This document shows, piece by piece, positions 17,463 to 28,576 of a DNA stretch of 64,000 nt. Location: the NCBI GenBank assembly GCA_902593125.1, contig CACJGU010000004.1, positions 1 to 64,000 on the forward strand. The letters run 5' to 3'. A program made the position numbers and the translations under genes. Source of the DNA: an uncultured Alphaproteobacteria bacterium (GTDB taxonomy: Bacteria; Pseudomonadota; Alphaproteobacteria; HIMB59; GCA-002718135). The notes under the pieces are model-generated. The model ran no database searches. It was not told the origin of the DNA and saw only the letters and a program-made list of their open reading frames with translations. How positions within the stretch are numbered: the stretch's first letter is position 1; every line of letters begins with the position of its first letter.

Positions 17463-18704
17463 ATGAAAAGATCAATATTTATAGCTTTTATAATACTTGC
17501 CGCTGTTGTCGGATGGATTGGTTCTGGTCAATTTTCAAACAATGTTGTTGCACAAGACGATGATACAGATACTAGCACTGAAACAGAAACTTCATATTCA
17601 CAAGATACAGAAAATAATGATAATGAAGAATTTTCATTTTCTGTTGAAACAAAGGTATTTACTTCCAGTTTAATTGATCAATCTATTGAATTACAAGGTC
17701 AAACTATTCATAACAAAAAAATTGATGTTAAATCTGAAACATCTGGCAATATAGATAATATTGAATTTGCAAGAGGAGATAGAGTATCTCAAAATGCTGA
17801 AATGATTACAATCTCCTTAGAGGATAGAAATGAAAAGCTTTCTAGTGCAAAAAAAGATTTAGAAAGACTTAATAAAGAACTAATTTTAAATGAAAAAAAC
17901 AGAGATAATTTACTTAGACAAAATGTTGAAAGAATTGAATTGTATGAAATTGAATATGCATCTGCAAAACAACTAATTGATAAAGGATTAAGTTCAAAAT
18001 CAAAATTAAGTTTAGCATCTTTTAATCTTGCCAATGCTCAAGCTGATAGAGAAGATATTAAAATAAAATTTGAATCTACCTTAGCAAACCTTGAAGCTCA
18101 AATTTCAAATGTAAAATCAATTTTAAAGAACATAAAACTTGATATAGAAAAAACTACTATCAAGGCGCCATTTGATGGAATTATTTCTGAAAAAATGGTT
18201 GAGAAAACTGAATTCATCTCAATAGGTACTCCCCTATTTACTATAATTGATTTAGACCCTATCAAGATTGAAGGTTATTTATCTGAATTTGATGTAAATA
18301 AAGTGAGTGTCGGTACTAAAGCTTTAATCGAAGATAGTAATGGGATTAAAAAAAATGGAATAATATCTTTTATTTCTCCATCGGCTGAAACTAGTACTAG
18401 AACATTCGAAATTACTATTGAAGCTGATAACAAAGATCTTTCTTATAAAAGTGGCATAACAACTAAAATTGTTATCAAAGGTTCAGAACTTAAAGCTCAC
18501 AAAATTCCACCTTCTATATTAACTTTATTAGACGATGGAACTGTAGGTGTTAAGGCTGTAGATAATGATAATAAAGTTACTTTCTATCCAACCAAAACAA
18601 TTAAAGATACAATAGATGGCATGTGGGTTTCTGGATTACCCGAGACAGTAAATTTAATTATAAGTGGACAAGAATATATAAGTATTGGTGAAACAATAAA
18701 CTAA
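17463..18704 (+). CDS. RND efflux periplasmic adaptor (HlyD/AcrA family)
   Basis: This is the membrane-fusion subunit linking an inner-membrane RND pump to an outer-membrane channel. The 413-residue protein has an N-terminal signal or anchor helix (about 4-22), then a long acidic linker (DDDTDTSTETETSYSQDTE). Lipoyl-like halves follow (SGNIDNIEFARGDRVSQNAEM and TTIKAPFDGIISEKMVEKTEFISIGTPLFTI) around a coiled-coil hairpin at about 120-220, then a beta-barrel domain. The pump gene follows five bases later. No TolC-type channel is encoded in the window. Confidence 0.9.
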   Translation: MKRSIFIAFIILAAVVGWIGSGQFSNNVVAQDDDTDTSTETETSYSQDTENNDNEEFSFSVETKVFTSSLIDQSIELQGQTIHNKKIDVKSETSGNIDNIEFARGDRVSQNAEMITISLEDRNEKLSSAKKDLERLNKELILNEKNRDNLLRQNVERIELYEIEYASAKQLIDKGLSSKSKLSLASFNLANAQADREDIKIKFESTLANLEAQISNVKSILKNIKLDIEKTTIKAPFDGIISEKMVEKTEFISIGTPLFTIIDLDPIKIEGYLSEFDVNKVSVGTKALIEDSNGIKKNGIISFISPSAETSTRTFEITIEADNKDLSYKSGITTKIVIKGSELKAHKIPPSILTLLDDGTVGVKAVDNDNKVTFYPTKTIKDTIDGMWVSGLPETVNLIISGQEYISIGETIN

Positions 18705-18709
18705 TCTAA

Positions 18710-21700
18710 ATGAAAATTAATATTATAGACTATGCAATAAGCCATTCCCGAGTTTTCATGGGAATACTTATTTTTATTATTTTTTCAGGTACATCTACTT
18801 ACATCACAATGCCCAAAGAATCATCTCCTGATGTAAGCATACCAATAGTTTATATTTCACTAAGTCAAAATGGTATTTCTGCACAGGATTCAGAAAGGCT
18901 TTTAGTTAAACCAATTGAAGATGAAGTTAAAACTGTTGAAGGAGTAAGGGAAGTAAGATCAACAGCTTACTCAGGTGGGGGCAATGTTTTATTAGAATTT
19001 GATGCTGGATTTGATTCTGATCAAGCTATGGTTGATATCAGAGATAAAGTTGATAGAGCTAAGGGTGATCTACCTAGTGAAGCAGATGAACCAACAGTTA
19101 ACGAAGTTAATATAAGTACATTTCCTATCTTATCCATTTCTTTAAGCGGAGATGTGCCTAATAGAACACTTCAGGATTTAGCTGACATTTTGCAGGATGA
19201 TATAGAAACAATTCCTAGTGTTTTAGAAGCTAAAATAGGCGGTAAAAGAAATGAGCAGGTTGACATATTAATTAATCCAACTGCAGTTGATAGCTATGGC
19301 ATCAATCTTGAGAGCCTTATTAATATTGTTAGAGAAAATAATAAAATGGTATCAGCTGGTGGTCAGGACACTGGTGATGGAAGTTTCGATATTAAAGTTC
19401 CAGGTTTATACGAAACTATTGAAGATGTATTAAATACTCCAGTTAAAACTAATGGAGATTCAGTTATTACTTTCAGGGATATTGCTGAAGTTAAAAGAAC
19501 ATTCGAGGACAGGCAATCTTATGCAAATGTAAATGGATCTAATTCAATAACTATTGATGTTTCTAAAAGAATTGGTGAAAATATCATTAATACTATTGAA
19601 GAAGTAAAAAGAATAACTGCAATTACCGCTAAAAGTTTTCCTGAAAATGTTGAAATTTCTTTTGGAAATGATCAATCAAAAGGCATTAAAACTATGTTAA
19701 ATAGTCTGCAAAATAATGTCATAGCAGCTATAATCCTTGTTTTAATTATTATTTTAGGAGCATTAGGTGTTAGGTCCGGTTTATTAGTTGGTGTATCTAT
19801 TCCAGGATCATTTTTATCAGGCTTATTAGCTCTTTCTGTAATGGGTTTTACTATTAATATAGTAGTATTATTTGCTCTAATTTTATCTGTTGGACTATTG
19901 GTCGATGGAGCAATAGTTGTTGTTGAATATGCAGATAGAAAAATGAAAGAAGGTCTCAGTGTAAAAGATGCTTTCGCAAACGCATCAAAAAAAATGTCAC
20001 TACCAATTATATCATCGACTGCAACTACCCTAGCTGCCTTTTTACCATTAATATTCTGGCCTGGTATAGCTGGTGAATTTATGAAATATTTACCAATAAC
20101 ACTTATATGTGTTCTTATTTCTTCTTTGTTTATGGCACTACTGTTTGTCCCAGTTTTAGGATCTATTCTAAATACTGTATCAAGAATACTTCTACAATTT
20201 ATTGTACCATTACTAATATCATTAATTTTTTACAATCTGTTATCTTATGGATTTGGATTATTAGACCTTCAAGGATTTAGTTTATTTATAACAATTGGAA
20301 AATATTTACTAAGCTTCGCTTTATTTATATTTGTATTTATAAGAATTATACCAAGGGTTTATAAAATTTCAGAAAATGTAAATTCTACAGATAAATTAGT
20401 ATCTAAAAATGCAAAAATCTTATCATCAGAATCAAATGAACCTGTTTTAAATGTTACTGGTTTCGTTGGATTTTATGCAAAAATATTAAACTTTTTATTA
20501 TTCCATCCCTTAAAGGTAATGATTAGTGCTTTAGTAATATTAGTTGCTGTAAACTATACCTATACTCAAGTTGGAGAAGGTGTAGAGTTTTTTCCAGATG
20601 TTGAGCCAGATCTTGCAAAAATTGTAGTTTTTGCAAGAGGTAATCTCTCAGTTGAAGAAAAAAAAGATTATGTATCAAGGGTCGAGAATATTATTTTAAA
20701 GCTTCAATCGGAAAGACAGGAATTTAAAAATATTTATTCTTTAAGTGGAAATGTTAGTGAGCAATCAGAGGCATCAGAAGACTTTATAGGATCAATAAGT
20801 TTGGAATATACAGATTGGGATAAAAGAAGAAAATCAAAAGTAATTCTTGCAGAAATTTTGGAAGCCACAAAAAGCATAAATGGAATTAAAGTAGAATCAA
20901 GAGAGCAACAAGGTGGTCCTGGAGAAGGTAAACCAATTAATATTAAATTAACCAGTGATAATAAACAACTTTTAATTGCCGAAGGAATCAAACTTAAAAA
21001 ATTTATGGATAATTATCCAAAATTAATGAATGTTGAAGATAATTTACCAGCACCTGGGATAGAATGGGAAATTAATGTAGATAGAAAGCAAGCATCTAAA
21101 TTTGGAGCTAACATTACATCAATTGGTAATGTAATTAAACTTGCAACAAACGGTCTTAAACTTGGTGAATATAGACCTGATGATAGTAATGAAAGTATAC
21201 CTCTATATCTTAGATATCCGAATGAAGGGAGAACATTGGATAGAATTGATAACTTAAGAGTAACTACTTCAAATGGTTTAGTTCCAATATCAAATTTTGT
21301 AGAAATTGTTCCAAATAGCAGAACAGGAAATATAATTAGAGTTGATTCAAAAAATGCTATAAACATTCAGGCAGATGTAGAGCCTGGAACTTATCCTGAT
21401 GGAAAAGTAAAAGAACTTGAGTACGTATTAGGCATTTCAGATACTGCTCCGTCTTGGAGAGGAAGAACATTAGATTTACCTCGTTATGAATTAGATAACA
21501 AAGTAAGGGCTGAACTTATAGGAGAAAATGAAGACCAAAAAGAAGCACAAGAATTTCTAACAGGAGCTTTTGGTGTAGCTTTATTTTTAATGCTAATGAT
21601 ACTTCTGTTGCAGTTTAATAGTTTTTATAGTGCATTCTTAATTCTTTTTGCAGTAGTAATGTCTACAGCGGGTGTGTTTATAGGTTTAATGGTAACAGCA

Positions 21701-22105
21701 CAGCCATTTGGTATCGTTATGTCAGGAGTTGGTGTTATTGCTCTTGCCGGTATAGTGGTAAATAATAATATTATATTGATTGATACATTTGATTTTTTAA
21801 AGACTAAAACATCAAATATCAGAGAAGCTATTATCAAAACAGGAGCGCAGAGACTGAGACCAGTTTTACTTACAACAACTACAACAGTACTAGGTTTATT
21901 ACCTATGGTAACAATGACAAATGTTGACTTTATATCTAGAGAAATAACAAGAGGATCACCAGATACTCAGTGGTGGGTTCAATTATCAACAGCTATAGTA
22001 TTTGGACTACTCTTTGCAACATTCCTTACATTAGTTGTTACACCATCTGCTTTAATGTTTAGGGAAAACATGAAGAATTGGTATAAGAAAAAAATTTCTA
22101 ATTAA
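18710..22105 (+). CDS. RND efflux pump permease (AcrB-like)
   Basis: This is the proton-driven inner-membrane pump of a tripartite efflux system; the substrate is unknown. The 1131-residue protein has the standard two-fold RND plan: helix 1, porter domain, helices 2-6, helix 7, second porter domain, helices 8-12. Two oddities stand out. The helix-4 proton-relay motif reads LLVDGAIVVVEYADRK, with one aspartate where AcrB has two. About 80-100 extra residues lie between helices 6 and 7, including two added hydrophobic segments near 494-515 and 521-545, which explains a length above the usual 1030-1050. Confidence 0.92.
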   Translation: MKINIIDYAISHSRVFMGILIFIIFSGTSTYITMPKESSPDVSIPIVYISLSQNGISAQDSERLLVKPIEDEVKTVEGVREVRSTAYSGGGNVLLEFDAGFDSDQAMVDIRDKVDRAKGDLPSEADEPTVNEVNISTFPILSISLSGDVPNRTLQDLADILQDDIETIPSVLEAKIGGKRNEQVDILINPTAVDSYGINLESLINIVRENNKMVSAGGQDTGDGSFDIKVPGLYETIEDVLNTPVKTNGDSVITFRDIAEVKRTFEDRQSYANVNGSNSITIDVSKRIGENIINTIEEVKRITAITAKSFPENVEISFGNDQSKGIKTMLNSLQNNVIAAIILVLIIILGALGVRSGLLVGVSIPGSFLSGLLALSVMGFTINIVVLFALILSVGLLVDGAIVVVEYADRKMKEGLSVKDAFANASKKMSLPIISSTATTLAAFLPLIFWPGIAGEFMKYLPITLICVLISSLFMALLFVPVLGSILNTVSRILLQFIVPLLISLIFYNLLSYGFGLLDLQGFSLFITIGKYLLSFALFIFVFIRIIPRVYKISENVNSTDKLVSKNAKILSSESNEPVLNVTGFVGFYAKILNFLLFHPLKVMISALVILVAVNYTYTQVGEGVEFFPDVEPDLAKIVVFARGNLSVEEKKDYVSRVENIILKLQSERQEFKNIYSLSGNVSEQSEASEDFIGSISLEYTDWDKRRKSKVILAEILEATKSINGIKVESREQQGGPGEGKPINIKLTSDNKQLLIAEGIKLKKFMDNYPKLMNVEDNLPAPGIEWEINVDRKQASKFGANITSIGNVIKLATNGLKLGEYRPDDSNESIPLYLRYPNEGRTLDRIDNLRVTTSNGLVPISNFVEIVPNSRTGNIIRVDSKNAINIQADVEPGTYPDGKVKELEYVLGISDTAPSWRGRTLDLPRYELDNKVRAELIGENEDQKEAQEFLTGAFGVALFLMLMILLLQFNSFYSAFLILFAVVMSTAGVFIGLMVTAQPFGIVMSGVGVIALAGIVVNNNIILIDTFDFLKTKTSNIREAIIKTGAQRLRPVLLTTTTTVLGLLPMVTMTNVDFISREITRGSPDTQWWVQLSTAIVFGLLFATFLTLVVTPSALMFRENMKNWYKKKISN

Positions 22106-22132
22106 ATTTTTTTTAAATAAACTTTTAAATCT

Positions 22133-22684
22133 ATGACAATCAAATCAATTACTATTTATTGTTCATCTTCAGATAAATTAAGTAATAAATATTATCAAGA
22201 TGCAGAAGAAATTAGCAAATTAATATCATCATTTAAAATAAATATAGTCTATGGTGGAGCAAAAGTTGGTATTATGGGCGTAGTTGCTAAGACAGCAAAA
22301 AAATATAAAAATAGAGTTATTGGAGTAATTCCAAATTTTTTATCTGAGAGAGAAATAATTTTTGAAAATATAGATGAGTTAAAAATTGTTGATAATATGT
22401 CTGAACGAAAAAAGTTGCTCTTTGAGATAGGTGATGCGTATTTAGCATTACCAGGAGGGACAGGAACTTTAGAAGAAATACTAGAAGTCGTATCTTGGAA
22501 AATAATGGGGATTCATAATAAGCCAATAATATTTTTTAATAAAAATAATTTCTGGGATAATCTATTTCAGCAATTTAAATTTTTTGAAGATGAAAATTTT
22601 TCAAATAAAAATTTACAAAACAGTTTTCACATTATAGATACGGTTGATCAATTAAAAAATATATTAATTAAATGGCAAAAATAA
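22133..22684 (+). CDS. LOG-family nucleotide phosphoribohydrolase (TIGR00730)
   Basis: LOG-family enzymes hydrolyse nucleoside 5'-monophosphates to base and ribose phosphate; some activate cytokinins, others act in nucleotide salvage. The 183-residue product has [14 protein letters not shown] near residue 40 and the signature [17 protein letters not shown] near 107-123. The first four strands ([11 protein letters not shown]) fit the Rossmann-like fold. It overlaps icd by 13 bases, so the two are probably co-expressed. The physiological substrate here cannot be told from sequence. Confidence 0.87.
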   Translation: MTIKSITIYCSSSDKLSNKYYQDAEEISKLISSFKINIVYGGAKVGIMGVVAKTAKKYKNRVIGVIPNFLSEREIIFENIDELKIVDNMSERKKLLFEIGDAYLALPGGTGTLEEILEVVSWKIMGIHNKPIIFFNKNNFWDNLFQQFKFFEDENFSNKNLQNSFHIIDTVDQLKNILIKWQK

Positions 22685-23880
22685 AAGTTAAAAACCCTGT
22701 AGTTGAAATGGATGGAGATGAAATGACCAGAATCATCTGGGAGTACATCAAAGAACAATTAATTTTGCCCTATCTTGATATAGATATCAAATATTTTGAT
22801 CTTGGAGTGATTAAAAGAGATGAGACAAATGATCAAATTACAATAGATGCTGCCAAGGCGGTGAGAAAATATGGTGTAGGAATAAAATGCGCAACAATTA
22901 CTCCTGATGAAAATCGAGTAGAGGAATTCAAATTAAAACAAATGTGGCGTTCTCCCAATGGAACAATAAGAAATATACTGGGAGGAACAATATTTAGACA
23001 GCCAATTATATGCAAAAATGTTCCAAGAATAATCACAAACTGGAATCATCCAATTGTAGTTGCTAGACATGCCTTTGGTGATCAATATAGAGCGACTGAC
23101 ACATTAATTAATAAACCAGGAACTCTTAAAATGGTTTTTGAACCTAAAGATGGATCTGAAGGATTTACAAAAGATGTATATGAGTTTGAAAAACCTGGTG
23201 TAGCCCTATCAATGTATAATTTAGATAATTCAATTAAAGACTTTGCTAGAGCTTGTTTTAATTATGGACTTAACCTTGGTTGGCCAGTTTACCTTTCTAC
23301 TAAAAATACTATTTTAAAAGTCTACGATGGAAGATTTAAAGATTTATTTCAGGATGTATTTGATACTGAATTTAAAAATGAGTTTAAAGAAAAAGACATA
23401 GTTTATGAGCATAGATTAATCGATGATATGGTGGCCTCAGCTTTAAAATGGGAAGGTAATTTTATTTGGGCTTGTAAAAATTATGATGGAGATGTTCAAT
23501 CAGATTTTGTTGCTCAAGGATTTGGATCACTAGGCTTAATGACAAGTGTGTTAATGACCCCAGATGGTAAAACAGTAGAAGCTGAGGCTGCACATGGAAC
23601 TGTTACAAGACATTATAGAAATCATCAGAAAGGTATAGAAACTTCAACTAATCCTATTGCATCAATTTTTGCTTGGACAAGAGGTTTAAGTTTTAGAGGT
23701 GAATTTGATGGTAATAATGAATTAATAAATTTTGCTAAAAAATTAGAAGAAACGTGTATCAAAACTGTAGAAAGTGGTGAAATGACAAAAGATCTAGCAA
23801 TATTAATTAACAAAGATCAGAAATGGTTAAACACTCAAGATTTTTTAAACGCAATAAAAAACAATTTTCAAATTAACTAA
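22672..23880 (+). CDS. icd: NADP-dependent isocitrate dehydrogenase
   Basis: This TCA-cycle enzyme oxidatively decarboxylates isocitrate to 2-oxoglutarate and makes NADPH. The 402-residue sequence belongs to the eukaryote-like (type II) homodimeric group common in Alphaproteobacteria. It starts [23 protein letters not shown], contains [18 protein letters not shown] with the phosphorylatable-type serine region, and has [17 protein letters not shown] for NADP binding. It ends in an 8-base convergent overlap with alaS. Confidence 0.96.
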   Translation: MAKIKVKNPVVEMDGDEMTRIIWEYIKEQLILPYLDIDIKYFDLGVIKRDETNDQITIDAAKAVRKYGVGIKCATITPDENRVEEFKLKQMWRSPNGTIRNILGGTIFRQPIICKNVPRIITNWNHPIVVARHAFGDQYRATDTLINKPGTLKMVFEPKDGSEGFTKDVYEFEKPGVALSMYNLDNSIKDFARACFNYGLNLGWPVYLSTKNTILKVYDGRFKDLFQDVFDTEFKNEFKEKDIVYEHRLIDDMVASALKWEGNFIWACKNYDGDVQSDFVAQGFGSLGLMTSVLMTPDGKTVEAEAAHGTVTRHYRNHQKGIETSTNPIASIFAWTRGLSFRGEFDGNNELINFAKKLEETCIKTVESGEMTKDLAILINKDQKWLNTQDFLNAIKNNFQIN

Positions 23881-26545
23881 TAGAGTTTAATTTATCTTCT
23901 ACGTATTTTATACTTTCATTAATTTGACTAACATCTGATCCTCCTCCTTGAGCAAGATCTTTTCTACCACCTCCACCCTTTCCACCTAGAATAATCGAAA
24001 TTTCTCTTATTTCTTTTGAAGCATCAAAAAGGTCTGTAATATCTTCAGTAACTCCTAGCACTATAGATAGTTTGTTATCATTATTTGAAATTATTAACGA
24101 AACACTATTTTTGTTATATTGTTTTTTTTGCTCATCAATAAATGTTTTCAAAGATTTATTTGGGTAGTCTTCAGCAATCAAGTATATGAAATTTAATTCT
24201 TTGATTTTTTTTACAACAATATTATCAATATTTTTTGATATAGACATATTTTGTTTTAATTTTTCGTGTATCTGAATTAATTCTTTAATTAACAAACCTT
24301 TGTCTTCAGATTGATTTTTAAAATTATAATCAGAATTAATATTTTTAATTTTATTCTTTAAATCTTCAATTTGATTATCTTGGTTTTTATTTTTTTCTAA
24401 TAAATTTCTTTCTATTTCTTTAATATATTTATCCACTGCAACATTAGATACAGCCTCTATTCTTCTTATTCCAGACGCAACACTAGATTGATTAGTTATT
24501 TTAAATTTACTTATTTCCCCTAATTTAGCAACATGAGTTCCTCCGCATAATTCTTTTGAAAAGAATGTTTCATTTTCTTGACCCATTGTTACTACTCTTA
24601 CTTCATCGCTATATTTTTCTCCAAACAATGCCATCGCACCTTCTTCAATAGCTTTTTTTTGATCCACAATTTTAATTTCAACAATTCCATTTTTTTGAAT
24701 TTGATCATTTATAATTTCTTCAATTATCATGAGTTGATCTTTTTCAATTGGATTATTGTGACTAAAATCAAATCTAAGTTTTTCTGAATTTACAAGTGAG
24801 CCCTTCTGCGTAACATGCTTGCCTAGTATTTTTCTTAGAGCAGCATGTAATAAATGAGTTGAAGAATGGTTATATTTAATAAAATCTCTATTCAATGTAT
24901 TAATGCTTGCTTTAATGGTATCTTCAATTTCGCATTCACCACTAATTACTTTACCTTTGTGAAGAAAATAGTTTCCAAATATTTTTGTAGTATTCATAAC
25001 TTCAAACTTAAAGCTATCATTTTCAAAAAAACCATGATCTCCCACCTGACCACCACTTTCTCCATAAAAAGGTGTTTGATTTAATATTATAATTGCTTCT
25101 TGATCTTTTTTAATTTTTTCTACTGACTTACTTTCTGATATAATTGAAATTATTTTACAATCAGCTTCCATATCAGAATATCCTAAAAATTCTGTTGGAT
25201 CTATTTTAGAAGTTATTTCAAACCAAATGCCTTCATCCTCGATATCTCCTGTACCTTTCCAACTTTGTCTTGCTCTTTCCTTTTGATCTAACATTTTTTG
25301 TTCAAATGTTTTTATATCGACTTCAATATTTTTACTTTTCAAATAATCTTGTGTTAAATCTAATGGAAATCCATACGTATCGTATAATTTAAATGCTACT
25401 TCTCCATTAAATATATTTGTTGAGTTAGAAATTTCCTCATCTAAAATTTTTATTCCTTTTTCAACAGTTTCTTTGAATTTAGTTTCTTCATTCATTAATG
25501 TATTAGTAATGAGATCTTTTGCTCTATCTAATTCAGGATATGAATTTTTAATTCCATCTAAAAAAATAGGGAATAGCTTATAAAATACAGGTTCTTTATT
25601 ACCTAAAGAATGAGCGTGTCGCATCCCCCTTCTCATTATTCTTCGTAAGACGTATCCTCTACCTTCATTTGAGGGCATAACTCCATCTGCAATTAAGAAA
25701 GAGGAGGATTTTAAGTGATCTGCAATTACTCTATGACTAGGACTTGTTATTGAACTTTCATCACCACATAATTTCGTTGATTCATTTATAATCGGTTGAA
25801 ATAAATCTGTTGAATAATTATCATTAGAACCATCTAGAAGAGCTGTCATCCTCTCTAATCCCATTCCAGTATCAATGGAGGGTTTTGGTAGATTTATTCT
25901 CTCAGATTTAGATATCTGCTCATATTGCATAAATACTAAATTCCATATTTCTATAAATCTATCACCATCTTCGTTTGGAGAACCTGGAGGGCCTCCTTCG
26001 TATTTATCACCGTGATCATAAAATATTTCAGAACATGGACCGCAAGGACCAGTTTCACCCATTGACCAAAAATTATCAGATGTACTAATTTTAATAATTT
26101 TATTTTCAGATAATCCAGCTATTTTTTTCCATAAATCAAAAGCTTCCTGATCATCAGAATAAACAGTTACTAATAGTCTATCTTTATTTATTGAATATTC
26201 TTTGGTAATCAGATTCCAAGCTAGTTCTATGGCCAACTCTTTAAAATAATCTCCAAAAGAGAAATTACCTAACATTTCAAAAAAAGTATGGTGTCTTGCC
26301 GTATATCCTACATTTTCTAAATCATTGTGCTTGCCACCTGCTCTTACACATTTTTGAGCTGTAGTCGCTCTGTTATAATCTCTAGTCTCTTTACCTGTAA
26401 AAATATTTTTAAATTGTACCATTCCAGAATTAGCAAACATTAGGGTAGGATCATTATCTGGTACTAGAGAGCTAGAATGAATAACCTCATGTCCATTTTT
26501 TTTAAAATAATTGAGAAATGTCGACCTAATCTGATTAGAATTCAT
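23873..26545 (-). CDS. alaS: Alanyl-tRNA synthetase
   Basis: AlaS charges tRNA-Ala and edits mischarged Ser/Gly. The 890-residue protein starts [29 protein letters not shown], with the class II catalytic core. The editing-domain zinc motifs [11 protein letters not shown] and ELCGGTHV are intact. The C-terminal C-Ala domain ends with [16 protein letters not shown]. Length is normal. It follows recA on the same strand, but the recA terminator separates them, so it probably has its own promoter in the 85-base gap. Confidence 0.97.
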   Translation of the reverse strand: MNSNQIRSTFLNYFKKNGHEVIHSSSLVPDNDPTLMFANSGMVQFKNIFTGKETRDYNRATTAQKCVRAGGKHNDLENVGYTARHHTFFEMLGNFSFGDYFKELAIELAWNLITKEYSINKDRLLVTVYSDDQEAFDLWKKIAGLSENKIIKISTSDNFWSMGETGPCGPCSEIFYDHGDKYEGGPPGSPNEDGDRFIEIWNLVFMQYEQISKSERINLPKPSIDTGMGLERMTALLDGSNDNYSTDLFQPIINESTKLCGDESSITSPSHRVIADHLKSSSFLIADGVMPSNEGRGYVLRRIMRRGMRHAHSLGNKEPVFYKLFPIFLDGIKNSYPELDRAKDLITNTLMNEETKFKETVEKGIKILDEEISNSTNIFNGEVAFKLYDTYGFPLDLTQDYLKSKNIEVDIKTFEQKMLDQKERARQSWKGTGDIEDEGIWFEITSKIDPTEFLGYSDMEADCKIISIISESKSVEKIKKDQEAIIILNQTPFYGESGGQVGDHGFFENDSFKFEVMNTTKIFGNYFLHKGKVISGECEIEDTIKASINTLNRDFIKYNHSSTHLLHAALRKILGKHVTQKGSLVNSEKLRFDFSHNNPIEKDQLMIIEEIINDQIQKNGIVEIKIVDQKKAIEEGAMALFGEKYSDEVRVVTMGQENETFFSKELCGGTHVAKLGEISKFKITNQSSVASGIRRIEAVSNVAVDKYIKEIERNLLEKNKNQDNQIEDLKNKIKNINSDYNFKNQSEDKGLLIKELIQIHEKLKQNMSISKNIDNIVVKKIKELNFIYLIAEDYPNKSLKTFIDEQKKQYNKNSVSLIISNNDNKLSIVLGVTEDITDLFDASKEIREISIILGGKGGGGRKDLAQGGGSDVSQINESIKYVEDKLNSIS

Positions 26546-26582
26546 GAAAAGGTATTATAACTTGAAAACTCTATTGTCTAAA

Positions 26583-26612
26583 TAAAAAAGCGCCTATTTT
26601 GAAATAGGCGCT
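26583..26612 (-). terminator. Rho-independent terminator of recA
   Basis: AGCGCCTATT and AATAGGCGCT pair in a GC-containing stem with a four-base loop. On the minus strand it is followed by TTTTTT, the classic form, about 20 bases after the recA stop codon. It stands out strongly from the surrounding AT-rich sequence. Confidence 0.9.
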
Positions 26613-26630
26613 AAACAAAAATAATATTTA

Positions 26631-27743
26631 CTATTCTTTTATTTCTTCAGCTTCTTTAGCTTCTTTTTCTTTTTCTTTATTCTCTATTTTTCCTTCCATC
26701 ATAGCTTTTTCAACTATTCCAGCATTTTGTAGAATTTGATTTTCTATTTCTTTAGCTATAGTAGGATTGTCGTTAAGAAAATTTTTAACGTTTTCTCTAC
26801 CTTGTCCTATTTTAGTATTTTTGTATGAAAACCATGATCCTGATTTATCAATAATTTCTGCTTTGACACCTAAATCAACTAATTCACCTAATTTAGATAT
26901 CCCCTCTCCGTACATTATATCAAATTCAACAACTTTGAATGGAGGCGCGACTTTGTTTTTAACTATCTTTACTCTAGTTTGATTTCCAATGATTTCATCT
27001 TTATCTTTAATTGCGCCAATTCTTCTAATGTCCATTCTAACAGAAGAATAAAATTTCAATGCATTACCGCCTGTAGTTGTCTCTGGACTACCAAACATGA
27101 CGCCAATTTTCATTCTAAGTTGATTTATGAATACAACCAAAGTGTTAGATTGAGCAATTGAACTTGTAAGTTTTCTTAAAGCCTGACTCATTAATCTAGC
27201 TTGCAAACCAGGTAATGAATCTCCCATATCACCTTCTAGTTCAGCTCTTGGTACAAGTGCTGCAACTGAATCAATAATTAGCACATCAATACCTCCTGAT
27301 TTAATTAAAGAGTCAGCAATTTCTAAACCTTGTTCTCCTGTATCTGGTTGAGAAATTAATAATTCTTCTAAATTTACGCCTAATTTCTTTGCATATGCTG
27401 GATCTAGAGCATGCTCTGCATCTATAAATGCGCAATTACCACCTTGTTTTTGGGATTCTGCAACAATATGAGTAGCTAAAGTAGTTTTACCAGAGCTTTC
27501 TGGTCCATATATTTCAATAATTCTACCTTTAGGAACTCCGCCAATACCTAGAGCTATATCTAGGCCTAATGAACCAGTAGATATAGCTTCGATATCTACG
27601 TTTGTTTTGGAGCCCAGTTTCATTATTGAGCCTTTTCCATAATTTTTCTCTATCAAGCTTACAGCTGCTTCTAGAGATTTAGTTCTGTTTTCTTTATCCA
27701 TCGAATTTTCGTTATTTACTACTTTTAATTTAGCTTGAGACAT
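26631..27743 (-). CDS. recA: Recombinase RecA
   Basis: RecA forms filaments on single-stranded DNA, drives homologous recombination and triggers LexA self-cleavage. The 370-residue protein has Walker [10 protein letters not shown] at about 80-88, the Walker B strand [14 protein letters not shown] and the L2-type [25 protein letters not shown]. The tail is charged and rich in Glu and Lys. A GGAGA ribosome-binding sequence precedes the ATG. An SOS box lies upstream and a clear terminator downstream, so it is a single-gene, DNA-damage-regulated unit. Confidence 0.98.
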   Translation of the reverse strand: MSQAKLKVVNNENSMDKENRTKSLEAAVSLIEKNYGKGSIMKLGSKTNVDIEAISTGSLGLDIALGIGGVPKGRIIEIYGPESSGKTTLATHIVAESQKQGGNCAFIDAEHALDPAYAKKLGVNLEELLISQPDTGEQGLEIADSLIKSGGIDVLIIDSVAALVPRAELEGDMGDSLPGLQARLMSQALRKLTSSIAQSNTLVVFINQLRMKIGVMFGSPETTTGGNALKFYSSVRMDIRRIGAIKDKDEIIGNQTRVKIVKNKVAPPFKVVEFDIMYGEGISKLGELVDLGVKAEIIDKSGSWFSYKNTKIGQGRENVKNFLNDNPTIAKEIENQILQNAGIVEKAMMEGKIENKEKEKEAKEAEEIKE

Positions 27744-27828
27744 TACATTTCTCCATTAATTTCCTATGTTTTTATTAAGATTCTTGCAAATCATGTTTAC
27801 TTGTACACGTTTTGTTCTATTTTTTAAA

Positions 27829-27843
27829 GTTCTATTTTTGTTC
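27829..27843 (+). promoter_or_regulatory. LexA (SOS) box upstream of recA
   Basis: The sequence GTTCTATTTTTGTTC is a perfect match to the direct-repeat alphaproteobacterial SOS box GTTC-N7-GTTC. A third GTTC lies 11 bases further left. It is 86 bases from the recA start codon and on the dksA-facing side of the divergent gap. This implies LexA control of recA; lexA itself is not in the window. Confidence 0.8.
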
Positions 27844-27956
27844 TTTTTTAGAAAATAAACTAAATAATTGAAAAACAATAATATTTTAATTTAATATTAT
27901 TTGATTATTACTTGAAATAATACAAACATTTGTTAAATCACCGATTTTTGAAAAAT

Positions 27957-28364
27957 ATGACTAAATTACCTAAAAATTATAAGCCAACTCAGAAAGAAAA
28001 ATTCATGAATGCTAAAATGAAAGAATATTTTAGGCTAAAACTAATTAATTGGAAAAATGAACTTTTGAAAGAATCATCTCAAACATTAAATAATCTTCAA
28101 TTAGAAAATGAGGCTAAATCTGACATTACTGATAGAGCATCAGAAGAAATTGATAGATCTTTTGAGCTAAGAACAAGAGATAGGGAAAGAAAACTAATTA
28201 ATAAAATTGATGCTGCTTTGCAGAGGATAGAGGATGGCTCATATGGTTATTGTGATGAAACTGGCGATCCTATAAGTATTAAAAGATTAGAAGCAAGGCC
28301 TGTAGCAACCTTGAGCTTAGAAGCACAAGAAATGCATGAGAAGGCAGAAAAAAGAATAAATTAG
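27957..28364 (+). CDS. dksA: RNA polymerase-binding transcription factor DksA
   Basis: DksA binds the secondary channel of RNA polymerase and works with ppGpp in the stringent response. I place the start at the internal ATG (MTKLPKNYKPTQKEKFMN), which matches the usual alphaproteobacterial N-terminus; the TTG used by the ORF track adds nine unlikely residues. The coiled coil runs over about residues 15-90. The zinc-finger region YGYCDETGDPISIKRLEARPVATLSLEAQ keeps one of four cysteines, as reported for other alphaproteobacterial DksA proteins that act without zinc. It is divergent from recA. Confidence 0.93.
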   Translation: MTKLPKNYKPTQKEKFMNAKMKEYFRLKLINWKNELLKESSQTLNNLQLENEAKSDITDRASEEIDRSFELRTRDRERKLINKIDAALQRIEDGSYGYCDETGDPISIKRLEARPVATLSLEAQEMHEKAEKRIN

Positions 28365-28378
28365 ATTACCTGTCTAAA

Positions 28379-28576
28379 ATGTCAGACTACTTTATAGGTG
28401 ATCTTACACCAGGTACTTTTGTTGTTAATGTAAATAAAGAGAAGGAATGGGGTATTGGTCAAATACAATCATCAATAAATAATATAATTACTGTTAATTT
28501 TGAAAATGTTGGAAAAAAAACTATAAACCCTAAAGAAGTTGAATTAAAAATAATAAATATAAATGGAACTAATTGA
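28379..28576 (+). CDS. DUF3553 family protein
   Basis: This 65-residue protein belongs to a small family typical of Alphaproteobacteria; its function is not known. The core PGTFVVNVNKEKEWGIGQIQSS followed by ITVNFENVGKKTI matches the family pattern and suggests a compact beta-barrel like the KOW/Tudor or CarD-type folds. It lies 14 bases after dksA and overlaps moaA by 14 bases, so it is co-transcribed with both. Confidence 0.8.
   Translation: MSDYFIGDLTPGTFVVNVNKEKEWGIGQIQSSINNIITVNFENVGKKTINPKEVELKIININGTN

Noticed and set aside
21013-21366. 117-residue minus-strand ORF inside the RND pump
   Set aside because: Antisense to a well-conserved coding region; hydrophobic composition comes from the reverse of the pump codons.
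26583-26630. Possible attenuator controlling alaS
   Set aside because: The hairpin plus T tract is a simple recA terminator; no leader peptide or alternative pairing was seen before alaS.
27930-27956. TTG start of dksA in the ORF track
   Set aside because: The nine added residues are not found in the family; the internal ATG gives the normal alphaproteobacterial N-terminus.
28240-28330. Loss of zinc cysteines in DksA as a novel feature
   Set aside because: A single retained cysteine is already known for alphaproteobacterial DksA, so it is a lineage trait and not new.
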